The notes below the pieces were generated by a model. The model was not told where the DNA came from. It searched no databases and was given only the letters and a program-made list of their open reading frames with translations. Shown here in pieces: positions 1 to 6,540 of a DNA stretch of 8,257 nt. The stretch's first letter is position 1. Each line of letters begins with the position of its first letter. The DNA comes from Holophagaceae bacterium. Lineage in GTDB: Bacteria; Acidobacteriota; Holophagae; Holophagales; Holophagaceae. Location of the stretch: the NCBI GenBank assembly GCA_025353305.1, contig JANXQX010000302.1, positions 1 to 8,257 of the forward strand. Direction: 5' to 3'. A program made the position numbers and the translations under genes.

Positions 1-180
1 TGCGCGTACTTCTATCCCCAGGACGGCAAACGATCGGCGATTTTCGTCTTCGACATGAAGAACTCCGAGGACACCGCCCGCATCGCCGAGCGCTTTTTCG
101 TGAACCTGGACGCGGAAGTGTCATTCACGCCCGTGATGAACGCCGAGGATCTGAAGAAGGGGCTCTCCGGCCATTCCTAA
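1..180 (+). CDS. C-terminal fragment of a small uncharacterised protein (possibly DUF3303-like)
   Basis: The window opens inside this gene. Frame 1 reads 59 residues without a stop and ends in TAA at 178-180; the start lies upstream. The fragment reads CAYFYPQDGKRSAIFVFDMK, then a segment with ERFFVNLDAEVSFTPVMNAEDLKKGL. From memory this resembles the C-terminus of small alpha/beta-barrel-like bacterial proteins (about 90-100 aa) annotated as DUF3303-like, or, with little support, as 'panthothenate synthetase'. The alternating pattern (AIFVFDM, then a helix, then AEVSFTPVM) fits a ferredoxin-like dimeric fold, but no catalytic residues can be named. The next gene starts 71 bp later in the same direction with its own ribosome binding site, so co-transcription is possible. 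The coding call is firm; the family is a guess. Confidence 0.7.
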   Translation, partial: CAYFYPQDGKRSAIFVFDMKNSEDTARIAERFFVNLDAEVSFTPVMNAEDLKKGLSGHS

Positions 181-241
181 GCCAGCCGGCACCCAAGCGC
201 TCAATTCCACCTGGTCCGAAAAACCGTCCAAGCCACCCTGC

Positions 242-247
242 AAGGAG
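242..247 (+). promoter_or_regulatory. Ribosome binding site of the DUF2306-like gene
   Basis: AAGGAG lies 4 nt before the ATG at 252 and is a near-perfect Shine-Dalgarno match. It fixes the start of the membrane protein. No clear promoter was seen in the 71-bp gap 181-251. Confidence 0.7.
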
Positions 248-251
248 CCCC

Positions 252-926
252 ATGCCTGATCAACCCATCGCCTCGGTAGCCCAGAAAAATCCCATCCAGA
301 CTAAGCATGTGCTGTGGGTGGTGTTCGTCCTGATGGCTCTGTTCGTGCTGCTTACCCGCGAGCGGAGCCTGCTGGATCCAGCCTCCTTCCTGCGGCAACG
401 TTATGCGCCGGTGCCATGGCTGATGTTCATTCACGGCATCCCCGCCGCGCTGGCGCTGGTGCTCGGCATCTTCCAGTTTTCCACCCGTCTGCGTCAGCGG
501 CATCTGCAAGTGCATCGCGTGATGGGTCGCATCTACGTGGCCAGCATGATCATCGGCGCTCCAGCGGCGGTGGTGGTGGCCTTCAAGCTGCCCATACCCT
601 CCCTTTTCCTGGGTTCGCTCGTCCAATCCGGAGGCTGGATCATCGCCACCGCCACCGCCCTTTACTGCGTGCGAACGGGCAAGATCCAGCAGCACAAAGA
701 GTGGATGATGCGCGGGTATCCGTTCGCCATGGCCTTCGTGGTCAATCGCGTCATTCTGTCCATTCCCGCGGTCCAGGCGATGGGTGTGTTTGGCGTCATC
801 ACGGTGGTCTGGAGCACCAACGCCGTGGCGTGTTTCCTGCCCTCGTACCTGATCGCCTGGCAGGCCCTGGCGGCGTCGAACAAGACGGGGAAAAAGAGCC
901 AGGAGCCACGCAAAGTGGCGGTGTGA
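252..926 (+). CDS. DUF2306-like integral membrane protein
   Basis: A 224-aa protein with about six hydrophobic segments: residues 19-35, 55-76, 94-113, 124-140, 156-174 and 177-204. It therefore sits in the cytoplasmic membrane, and it ends in a basic tail (KTGKKSQEPRK). The pattern matches the DUF2306 family as I know it: a histidine in the second helix (H61) followed by GIFQFSTRLRQR, the motif HRVMGRIYVAS at residues 88-98, and QQHKEWMMRGY at 146-156. H61, H88 and H148 are the family-conserved polar residues and could bind a metal or cofactor, but the family has no established function and none is assigned here. The start is supported by AAGGAG at 242-247. The gene ends 21 bp from the convergent mocA-like gene, so it is the last gene of its transcript. 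Confidence 0.8.
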   Translation: MPDQPIASVAQKNPIQTKHVLWVVFVLMALFVLLTRERSLLDPASFLRQRYAPVPWLMFIHGIPAALALVLGIFQFSTRLRQRHLQVHRVMGRIYVASMIIGAPAAVVVAFKLPIPSLFLGSLVQSGGWIIATATALYCVRTGKIQQHKEWMMRGYPFAMAFVVNRVILSIPAVQAMGVFGVITVVWSTNAVACFLPSYLIAWQALAASNKTGKKSQEPRKVAV

Positions 927-934
927 CCGCGGTC
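925..934. repeat. 10-bp perfect palindrome at the convergent gene junction
   Basis: GACCGCGGTC overlaps the TGA stop (924-926) of the membrane protein and lies in the 21-bp gap (927-947) before the stop of the convergent mocA-like gene. It has no loop or T-run, so it is not a convincing terminator. In GC-rich DNA a palindrome this short can occur by chance. No other termination signal is visible between the two convergent genes. Confidence 0.3.
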
Positions 935-947
935 GAGGCATTGGAAT

Positions 948-1532
948 TCAGGAGTGATCCATCCTTCGCCTCATTTCCTCATAATCAATAAGACTGTCGA
1001 CGTCCATGTCCCCACCCAGCAGCGGAAGGCCCAGCACATCTGCATCTTCAAGTAGGGCACGCGCGCCGCGATCGCCGGTCAGGCCTTTCAGCGCATCGAA
1101 GCAATGGCGTGGAAACAGCGCGGGAATGCCGACGGCGCCCGCGTAGGCCGCCGTGACGATGCGCCCTGGTTCCAATCGGTAGTCCTTCAGCATGCGCCTT
1201 AGAAAGTCCGCATCCACGGCGGGCTGATCGCAGGCCAGGACCAGTGCCGCAGCCGCAGCTTGGGGAACCGCGTTGATGCCTGCGCGGATGGAGGACGCCA
1301 TGCCTTCATTCCAATCCGCATTGATGACCGTGGTGCAGGGAAGGCCTGAAAGGGCTGTCCTGACTGCCTCTGAATCGCACCCCAGCACCACGATCGTGGG
1401 GTCGCAGCCAGCCTCAAGCGCGATGCGCGTGGTACGGCGGACCAGGGTTTCTCCATCGAGCCGCAGGAGTTGCTTAGACTGGCCCATGCGGCGCGAGGCA
1501 CCGGCGGCAAGGACGATCGCCGATACCCTCAC
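948..1532 (-). CDS. mocA: MocA-like molybdenum cofactor cytidylyltransferase
   Basis: A 194-aa nucleotidyltransferase of the MobA/MocA class. In this family MocA joins CTP to Mo-molybdopterin in the cytoplasm, giving the cytosine dinucleotide cofactor (MCD) and pyrophosphate. The nucleotide-binding loop LAAGASRRMGQSKQLL is at residues 8-23; its LAAG form fits MocA rather than the guanylyl-transferring MobA (LAGG). Other family motifs are NEGMASSIRAGI (75-86), CDQP with the likely Mg-binding D102 (101-104), GIPALFPR (135-142), GDRGARALL (153-161) and the late acidic stretch DMDVDSLIDYEE. The length is normal. The start is GTG at 1532-1530, overlapping the TGA of the xdhC-like gene as GTGA. No strong Shine-Dalgarno is visible, so translation probably depends on coupling. 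It is the last gene of the operon and fits it well, because IorAB-type enzymes use MCD. A related nucleotidyltransferase specificity cannot be excluded. Confidence 0.85.
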   Translation of the reverse strand: MRVSAIVLAAGASRRMGQSKQLLRLDGETLVRRTTRIALEAGCDPTIVVLGCDSEAVRTALSGLPCTTVINADWNEGMASSIRAGINAVPQAAAAALVLACDQPAVDADFLRRMLKDYRLEPGRIVTAAYAGAVGIPALFPRHCFDALKGLTGDRGARALLEDADVLGLPLLGGDMDVDSLIDYEEMRRRMDHS

Positions 1533-2515
1533 CGTGAGCTGCCCGGGTGGATCGCGCCTTTCACGTCGCGCAGATGGACGGCCTGCCTGCCGCTGAAAAC
1601 CGCCTGGATTTCGGCGAGCACGGCGAGCGCGATGGTTTTCGGCGATTCGCTTCCCAGATCAAGGCCCACGGGTGAAAACAAACGTGCGGCTTGTGCCGCT
1701 GTGGGCGGTGTTTCAAGCTCAGAAAGGATCCGCTGGCCGCGACGGCGATGGCCCATGAGCCCCACGTATCCAGCACTGCTTGGCAGCAACAGCTTCATCC
1801 AACCACTGTCCATTTCAAAGTGATGGGTGATCAAGATCGCCGCGCTGCGGGCATCGAGCGGAATCTCATCCAGGCCCGTGGAAGGCCGCAGGCACATCAC
1901 CGCATCGGCCTCTGGAAAGCGTTGGGGACGCGCGAAGGCCGGGCGGTGGTCCACAAGCCCCACAAAAAAGCCCAGGGACTTGGCCATGCCCACCAATGGC
2001 CTGGCATCCTCCCCCGCGCCGAAAATCCAAAGGGCGATGGGCGGTTTGAATTCCTCCACGAAAAGGTCAGCCTCTTCCGGTTGCGCTCCGTCCACCAGAA
2101 AGATGCGCTCGCCCAGCCGCGGCGCGTCCAGCCTGGTGGCCATGCGGAGGGAGCGGCGATCCCGCAGCGCCTCCTCGACATTGTTGATCCAGGCTGCGGT
2201 TTCGAGCCGTTCCACCAGGATTTCCGCCACGCCTTCGCAACCGGACCCAGTGCCCCAGATGAGATCCAGATCAGCGCGCAGGTCATAGCGGAGCAACAGG
2301 GGTTTGCCCGTCGCCACGCATTCCTGGCCCCGCGCGAATACGTCGGCTTCAAGACAGCCGCCGCTGAGCGAGCCATGCACCGGACCGCTCGCATCCATCA
2401 GCAGGCGTGCGCCCGGCTGCCGGTAGCTGGAGCCCTCCACGCGCACGAGTGTCGCGAGCAGGCACGGACCTTGGCCAGATTGGATGGCTTCGAGAATGGG
2501 ACGAAGGTCGCTCAC
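1529..2515 (-). CDS. xdhC: XdhC/CoxI-family molybdenum cofactor maturation protein
   Basis: A 328-aa protein. In the known family, XdhC binds the molybdenum cofactor, protects it during sulfuration and hands it to a xanthine-dehydrogenase-type enzyme; it is not part of the final enzyme. The N-terminal XdhC/CoxI domain (about residues 5-105) has [17 protein letters not shown] (24-40), [10 protein letters not shown] (50-59) and a GTGSGCEG loop (88-95). The C-terminal Rossmann-like domain (about 160-305) has [10 protein letters not shown] (165-174), VDHRP (188-192), THHFEMD (230-236), GLMGHRRR (252-259) and [20 protein letters not shown] (281-300). The start chosen is GTG at 2515-2513, overlapping the iorB-like TGA in a GTGA. 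The frame stays open upstream to 3004, but that part lies across iorB and has no family similarity. No good Shine-Dalgarno precedes the GTG, suggesting translational coupling. Both domains are complete. Confidence 0.88.
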   Translation of the reverse strand: MSDLRPILEAIQSGQGPCLLATLVRVEGSSYRQPGARLLMDASGPVHGSLSGGCLEADVFARGQECVATGKPLLLRYDLRADLDLIWGTGSGCEGVAEILVERLETAAWINNVEEALRDRRSLRMATRLDAPRLGERIFLVDGAQPEEADLFVEEFKPPIALWIFGAGEDARPLVGMAKSLGFFVGLVDHRPAFARPQRFPEADAVMCLRPSTGLDEIPLDARSAAILITHHFEMDSGWMKLLLPSSAGYVGLMGHRRRGQRILSELETPPTAAQAARLFSPVGLDLGSESPKTIALAVLAEIQAVFSGRQAVHLRDVKGAIHPGSSR

Positions 2516-4677
2516 GCCGTGACTGCTTTGAGTACCTTTTCGGGCGTCATCGGCATGCTCCTGATCCGCTTGCCGGTGGCCGCAAAGATCGCGTTGGCAA
2601 CCGCGGGCGCGATGGGCGGCAGGCCTGGTTCGCCGACACCGCCGGGGTGCAGGCTGCTCTTCACGATGTGGACTTCGACCTTGGGAGCGTCGGCCAGGCG
2701 CAGCACCGGATAGTCGGAGAAATTGCTTTGGGCCACGCGGCCATTCTCCAGCGTGATCTCGCCGTGGAGCGCCGCCGAAAGGCCGAAGATGATGCCGCTT
2801 TCCATCTGCGCGCGGATGTTGAGCGGATTGATGGCCATGCCGCAATCCACGGCGCAGACCACGCGGTGGACCTTGACCGCGCCATCGGGTTTCACTTCCA
2901 CTTCCGCCACTTCGGCCACGTAGGTGCCGCAATCCAGGTAGGCGTGAGCGGCGATGCCCATGCCGAACCCCTTGACACGCCTGGCCAGGCGCCAGGCCTT
3001 CCACCCGCCCTTTTCGGCGGCCAGTTCGAGCACATGGCGCAGTCGCGCCGGATCCAGTTCATCGCGGCCGACTTTCCGTTTTTCATCTTTCTTCAGCAGC
3101 GCCACTCGGAAATCGAGCGGATCTTTTCCAGCCTTGTGGGCCAGTTCGTCCAGGAATGATTCCGTGACGAATGGATTGAAGGAGGCCGGCACTGCGCGCC
3201 AGAAGCCCAAAGGAATCGGCGTGTCGCTTTGAGCCCACTCCACTTCAAGGTTCGGGATCTCGTAGGCCAGATCCGCCGCACCCGACAGTTCCGCGGCTTC
3301 CGCAGGCCAGGGCATCTTCAGCGAGGCAGCGATGGAGGGCCCAACGAAACGATGATGCCAGGCATGGGCATTTCCCTTTTCATCCAGGCTGGCCGAAAGT
3401 TCGTGCAGCGTTCCAGGACGGTAGAAGTCGTGCTTGATGTCATCCTCCCGCGAATACTGCACCTTGACCGGCACGCCGGCGGCCTTGGAACATTCCACGG
3501 CTTCGATGATGAAATCCGCCATGGCCCGACGTCCGAAACCGCCTCCGAGCAGGGGGATGTGGATTTCGATCTGTTCGGCCTTCAAGCCCGTGCTTTTCAG
3601 GATGGCGGCCATGAAGAAGGCCGGGCCCTGCGAGGGCGCATAGATATCACAGCGGTCAGGCTTCACATCCGCCACCCCCACCATGGGTTCCATGGTGGCA
3701 TGGGCCAGGAACGGGCAATCGTAGCGCGCATGGATGGCGCTCTTGCCCAAGGCCGCGGCGCCCTGGCCTTCCTTCCGGACGACCTTTCCCGGAGTCTTCA
3801 GCCGGGCTTCAAACCCCTTCCGGATTGCCGCGGTGGAGGCGGTCGCATGGGCGCCTTCGTCCCACTGGAGCTTCAGCGCCGCGCGGCCATTCAACGCGGC
3901 CCAGGTGTTGTCCGCAAGGACCGCCACACCGCTTGGTATGGTGATGACCTGTTTCACACCGGGCACGGCCTTGGCGGCTGCATCATCCATGGATTTCAGC
4001 TTTCCCCCGAAGACCGGGCAGCGCTCCACGGAAGCGTAAAGCATGCCCGGCAGCTTGAGATCCGAGCCGAACTGGGCCCGCCCCGTGACAATGTCTTGGC
4101 CATCCACGCGCTTCACATCCGTGCCAATGATGCGGAAATGCTTCGGATCCTTCAGGGCTGGATTCTTCGGCGGTTCCAGCTTGGAAGCCGCCTCCACCAA
4201 TTCACCAAATGCAATACGGTTCGTGCCGCTGACGATGAACCCATTTTCCGCCTTGCAGGCGGCGCGATCCACATTCCATTTGGTGGCCGCGGCGCTGATC
4301 AGCATCTCCCGGGCGGTGGCGCCCACAATGCGATAGGGTTTGAACGTTCCGCGTGTGCTTTGGCTTCCGCCGGTGACGCCAAGATCACCGAACTTCGCGG
4401 CAGTGGAGGCCTGCTGCACTTTGACTTTGGACCAATCCGCATCAAGTTCCTCGGCCACGGCCATGGCCATGCTGGTGCGGATCCCCTGCCCCATTTCAGA
4501 CTTGTTGGCCCAGATGCTGACGGTCCCATCCCCATCGATGCGAAGCAAAGCGTTGGGCGCGAAAGCAGCGCCTGGTTCCATCGCCTTGACCGGGCCGAAG
4601 CGATGCTTGGGTTCCATGGGCAGCGTGAAGGCGAGGGAAAGGCAGGTGGTCTTGACGAAGTCGCGGCGGGTGGTCAT
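2512..4677 (-). CDS. iorB: Molybdopterin-binding large subunit of an IorB-type exported oxidoreductase
   Basis: A 721-aa large subunit of the xanthine oxidase family, closest in form to isoquinoline 1-oxidoreductase beta / membrane aldehyde dehydrogenase subunits, which hydroxylate or oxidise aldehydes or N-heterocycles with water-derived oxygen. The N-terminus carries a twin-arginine motif TRRDFVK (3-9) and a short hydrophobic stretch to about residue 21, pointing to Tat export. Family motifs follow: EMGQG (61-65), GVTGGSQST (100-108), AHATMEPM (325-332), the cofactor loop GGGFGRR (378-384), FWRAVPAS (492-499), DCGMAINP (611-618), [14 protein letters not shown] (624-637) and [10 protein letters not shown] (679-688) with the likely catalytic base E683. 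The length is typical. The start is ATG at 4677, 1 nt after the iorA-like stop, with an AAGGGGG ribosome binding site in the end of that gene. An in-frame extension to 4785 would run into iorA and put the Tat motif inside the protein. The substrate cannot be read from the sequence. Confidence 0.88.
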   Translation of the reverse strand: MTTRRDFVKTTCLSLAFTLPMEPKHRFGPVKAMEPGAAFAPNALLRIDGDGTVSIWANKSEMGQGIRTSMAMAVAEELDADWSKVKVQQASTAAKFGDLGVTGGSQSTRGTFKPYRIVGATAREMLISAAATKWNVDRAACKAENGFIVSGTNRIAFGELVEAASKLEPPKNPALKDPKHFRIIGTDVKRVDGQDIVTGRAQFGSDLKLPGMLYASVERCPVFGGKLKSMDDAAAKAVPGVKQVITIPSGVAVLADNTWAALNGRAALKLQWDEGAHATASTAAIRKGFEARLKTPGKVVRKEGQGAAALGKSAIHARYDCPFLAHATMEPMVGVADVKPDRCDIYAPSQGPAFFMAAILKSTGLKAEQIEIHIPLLGGGFGRRAMADFIIEAVECSKAAGVPVKVQYSREDDIKHDFYRPGTLHELSASLDEKGNAHAWHHRFVGPSIAASLKMPWPAEAAELSGAADLAYEIPNLEVEWAQSDTPIPLGFWRAVPASFNPFVTESFLDELAHKAGKDPLDFRVALLKKDEKRKVGRDELDPARLRHVLELAAEKGGWKAWRLARRVKGFGMGIAAHAYLDCGTYVAEVAEVEVKPDGAVKVHRVVCAVDCGMAINPLNIRAQMESGIIFGLSAALHGEITLENGRVAQSNFSDYPVLRLADAPKVEVHIVKSSLHPGGVGEPGLPPIAPAVANAIFAATGKRIRSMPMTPEKVLKAVTA

Positions 4678-4678
4678 C

Positions 4679-5158
4679 TCAGGCCCCCTTTCCAATGGCG
4701 GGCGCATCGCCCGCAGCACGCTTGACGGCGCACCGGATGCGGTTATAGGTGCCGCAACGGCAGATGTTCTCTGCCATCCCTTCATCGATCTCAGAATCCG
4801 TGGGGTGGGGGTGCTTGGACAGCAGCCAGGTGGCCTGCATAATCTGGCCGGGCTGGCAGTAGCCGCACTGGGCCACGTCCTCCTCGATCCAGGCTCTTTG
4901 CACAGGGTGGGAGCCGTCTTTCGACAGACCCTCGATGGTGGTCACGGATTTCCCGGCCACATCCTTGATGGGGGTCTGACAGGCGCGGACTGCCTCGCCA
5001 TTCAAATGCAGGGTGCAGCAACCGCAGACTCCCGCCCCACAACCGAACTTGGTGCCGGTCAGTCCGAGCACATCCCTGAGCACCCAAAGCAACGGCATGT
5101 CGGGGTCGACTTCAACAGCCTTGGAGAATCCGTTGACGGAAAATTCAAGGTGGGTCAT
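4679..5158 (-). CDS. iorA: [2Fe-2S] small subunit of the IorAB-type oxidoreductase
   Basis: A 159-aa electron-transfer subunit that passes electrons from the molybdenum site of IorB. All eight cluster cysteines are present. The N-terminal plant-ferredoxin-like domain has C40, C45, C48 and C60 (motif [15 protein letters not shown]). The C-terminal helical domain has C98 and C101 ([13 protein letters not shown]), then C133 and C135 (ENICRCGTY). Length and layout match IorA/CoxS-type subunits. No signal peptide is present, so it would leave the cytoplasm only as a complex with the Tat-tagged IorB. The start is ATG at 5158-5156, preceded by GAGGT at 5168-5164 with 5-nt spacing. It is the first gene of the operon and is transcribed away from msrBA. 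Confidence 0.92.
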   Translation of the reverse strand: MTHLEFSVNGFSKAVEVDPDMPLLWVLRDVLGLTGTKFGCGAGVCGCCTLHLNGEAVRACQTPIKDVAGKSVTTIEGLSKDGSHPVQRAWIEEDVAQCGYCQPGQIMQATWLLSKHPHPTDSEIDEGMAENICRCGTYNRIRCAVKRAAGDAPAIGKGA

Positions 5159-5163
5159 GGGGC

Positions 5164-5168
5164 ACCTC
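5164..5168 (-). promoter_or_regulatory. Ribosome binding site of the iorA-like gene
   Basis: On the minus strand GAGGT lies 5 nt upstream of the ATG at 5158-5156. This supports the chosen start as the translation entry point of the operon. Confidence 0.6.
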
Positions 5169-5231
5169 GGGGATGGGATTACACAATCTAGTCCACCTGG
5201 GCTGATGAATCCATCTGGATCGAGACGGCAA

Positions 5232-5246
5232 ATCGGACCAACCGAT
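5232..5246. promoter_or_regulatory. Candidate operator: dyad with T-N11-A form
   Basis: ATCGG and CCGAT are perfect inverted half-sites separated by 5 nt (ACCAA), near the middle of the divergent region. The half-sites contain a T (5233) and an A (5245) separated by 11 nt, which is the core of the LysR-type binding box. No regulator gene is present in the window, and a 5-bp dyad can arise by chance. This is a candidate only. Confidence 0.25.
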
Positions 5247-5298
5247 CAACAAACTTTCGCGGAACGGCGCGCGAGCTTCAGGCATCAGAGTTCTAGAC

Positions 5299-5304
5299 AA
5301 GGAG
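5299..5304 (+). promoter_or_regulatory. Ribosome binding site of msrBA
   Basis: AAGGAG lies 8 nt before the ATG at 5313. It decides the start: the reading frame is open back to 5013, but that stretch overlaps the iorA-like gene on the other strand and has no ribosome binding site or family similarity. Confidence 0.7.
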
Positions 5305-5312
5305 CGGAACGC

Positions 5313-6401
5313 ATGGTGATGACTGCAAAATGGGGCATGGCGGCAATGCTTACAATACTTGCCGGAGCCGGCATCGCCTTCCTGCCCGTGCCAACGGCCG
5401 ATAACACCTCCACCGCCTTTCATTCCACGGAGAAAGCCAAAGTGAGCGATTCCAAGAAGCCAGACAAGGCCGAACTGAAGCAGCGGCTCACGCCCATGCA
5501 ATACAAAGTCACCCAGGAGGCGGGGACAGAGCCGGCCTTCGGCAATGAATTCTGGAACAACCATCGTGAAGGCCTTTATGTGGACGTGGTGAGCGGCGAG
5601 CCGTTGTTCTCATCCAAGGACAAGTTCGATTCAGGCTGCGGCTGGCCCAGCTTCTCCAAGCCCCTGGAAGCAAAAAAGGTCGTGGAGAAGACGGATTCGT
5701 CCTTTGGCATGGCCCGCACCGAAGTGCGCTCCAAGGACAGTGACTCCCACCTGGGCCACGTGTTCGATGACGGGCCTGGGCCCACCCATCTGCGCTACTG
5801 CATCAATTCAGCCTCGCTGAAATTCATACCTGTCGAAGATCTGGAAAAAGAGGGCTTCGGAAGCTATTTGCCCGTGTTCGGCAAATCCGCCCCTAGAACC
5901 GCCGAGGCGCCTGTTTCATCAAACGTCGCCACCCTGGCCGGCGGCTGCTTCTGGGGCATGCAGGAACTGATCCGCAAGCAGCCGGGCGTGACCACCACGC
6001 GGGTGGGCTACACCGGCGGCCATCTGGCGAACCCGAAGTACGAGGACACCCACAACAGCATGTCCGGCCATGCCGAAGCCATCGAGATCCACTTCGACCC
6101 GGCCAAGACCAGCTATGAAGCCATCCTGCGATTCTTCTTCCGCATCCACGATCCCACCACGCTGAACCGCCAGGGCAACGACACGGGCACCCAGTACCGC
6201 TCGGCCATCTTCTACCACGATGAGGCCCAGCGCCTCATCGCTGAGAAAGTGAAGGCGGAGGTGGACGCCAGCGGAAAATGGCCAAAGAAAGTTGCCACGG
6301 AAATCGTTGCCGCCAAGGTTTTTTATCAGGCCGAAGAAAGCCACCAGGACTACCTGCAGAAACACCCCAGCGGCTACACCTGCCACTACGTCAGGAATTA
6401 G
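5313..6401 (+). CDS. msrBA: Secreted MsrB-MsrA fusion, peptide methionine sulfoxide reductase
   Basis: A 362-aa bifunctional repair enzyme: MsrB reduces methionine-R-sulfoxide and MsrA the S form. Residues 6-29 form a hydrophobic N-terminal segment (signal peptide or anchor, no lipobox cysteine), placing it outside the cytoplasm, and residues 30-55 are a polar linker. The MsrB domain (about 56-175) starts [18 protein letters not shown] and has GCGWPSF with C109 (likely resolving), [11 protein letters not shown] (145-155) and RYCINSASL with catalytic C163. The MsrA domain (about 204-362) has GGCFWG with catalytic C212, GYTGG (232-236), GHAEAIEI (252-259), [13 protein letters not shown] (289-301) and a terminal YTCHYV with likely resolving C357. 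These are the only four cysteines. The two CxxC zinc pairs of many MsrB proteins are absent. The order is B then A, and there is no thioredoxin-like domain, so the reductant must come from another protein. Confidence 0.93.
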   Translation: MVMTAKWGMAAMLTILAGAGIAFLPVPTADNTSTAFHSTEKAKVSDSKKPDKAELKQRLTPMQYKVTQEAGTEPAFGNEFWNNHREGLYVDVVSGEPLFSSKDKFDSGCGWPSFSKPLEAKKVVEKTDSSFGMARTEVRSKDSDSHLGHVFDDGPGPTHLRYCINSASLKFIPVEDLEKEGFGSYLPVFGKSAPRTAEAPVSSNVATLAGGCFWGMQELIRKQPGVTTTRVGYTGGHLANPKYEDTHNSMSGHAEAIEIHFDPAKTSYEAILRFFFRIHDPTTLNRQGNDTGTQYRSAIFYHDEAQRLIAEKVKAEVDASGKWPKKVATEIVAAKVFYQAEESHQDYLQKHPSGYTCHYVRN

Positions 6402-6421
6402 GCGGCGTTACGCCGCCTAAT
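6397..6421. terminator. Perfect 11-bp hairpin across the msrBA stop codon (possible terminator)
   Basis: ATTAGGCGGCG (6397-6407) and CGCCGCCTAAT (6411-6421) are exact inverted copies around a 3-nt TTA loop. The TAG stop of msrBA (6399-6401) is inside the left arm. The stem is GC-rich and should be stable. There is no T-run after it (TGTCGGCC follows) on either strand, so it is not a classic intrinsic terminator. It may aid termination, protect the mRNA 3' end or be a small dispersed repeat. The structure is certain; the role is inferred. Confidence 0.45.
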
Positions 6422-6478
6422 GTCGGCCGCAGGGCGGCACAGTTGTTTGCCAAAGAGCCCTGACGACTGCCCGACCTT

Positions 6479-6490
6479 CAGACATGTCTG
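6479..6490. repeat. 12-bp perfect palindrome in the gap before the NTF2-like gene
   Basis: CAGACATGTCTG is fully self-complementary and lies about 50 nt upstream of the ATG at 6541. Nearby are a TGGGA-N5-TCCCA dyad (6501-6515) and two copies of TGTTTGCC (6444-6451 and 6489-6496). These could be a protein-binding site or remnants of an intergenic repeat. No promoter boxes with proper spacing were recognised in 6422-6540, and no RNA gene was seen there. Confidence 0.3.
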
Positions 6491-6540
6491 TTTGCCCCGC
6501 TGGGAGCAATTCCCACTTCCCGATGTGGTAGCTTTTTCGT

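Larger units (their letters stand above)
5159..5312. promoter_or_regulatory. Divergent promoter region between the iorAB operon and msrBA
   Basis: These 154 bp separate the two divergent transcripts and must hold promoters for both unless either gene is read from further away. On the minus strand TGTAAT (5183-5178) matches the -10 consensus at five of six positions, but no good -35 box is found at 16-18 bp. No convincing sigma-70 promoter was seen for msrBA. The region does contain a dyad (5232-5246), listed separately. The regulatory call rests mainly on gene orientation. Confidence 0.5.

Noticed and set aside
201..941. Minus-strand open frame of 246 codons opposite the DUF2306-like gene
   Set aside because: The His/Gln/Gly-rich translation has no domain, and the plus strand has a ribosome binding site and a proper membrane protein.
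1691..2713. Plus-strand open frame of 340 codons opposite xdhC and the end of iorB
   Set aside because: No recognisable domain or ribosome binding site; it crosses two genuine genes on the other strand.
2516..3004. N-terminal extension of the XdhC-like protein
   Set aside because: The added 163 residues lie out of frame across iorB and look like low-complexity G/R-rich shadow sequence; the GTG at 2515 begins exactly where family similarity starts.
3229..4725. Long plus-strand open frame (498 codons) opposite the iorB-like gene
   Set aside because: It mirrors a well-supported gene with complete family motifs. Long antisense frames are common in GC-rich coding DNA, and the translation (rich in H, G, R) resembles no family.
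4678..4785. Upstream start for the iorB-like gene at 4785
   Set aside because: It would overlap iorA and bury the twin-arginine motif 36 residues inside the protein; ATG at 4677 has a good ribosome binding site.
5013..5312. Upstream start for msrBA at 5013
   Set aside because: It overlaps the iorA-like gene on the opposite strand and lacks a ribosome binding site; ATG at 5313 has AAGGAG and is followed directly by a signal-like segment.
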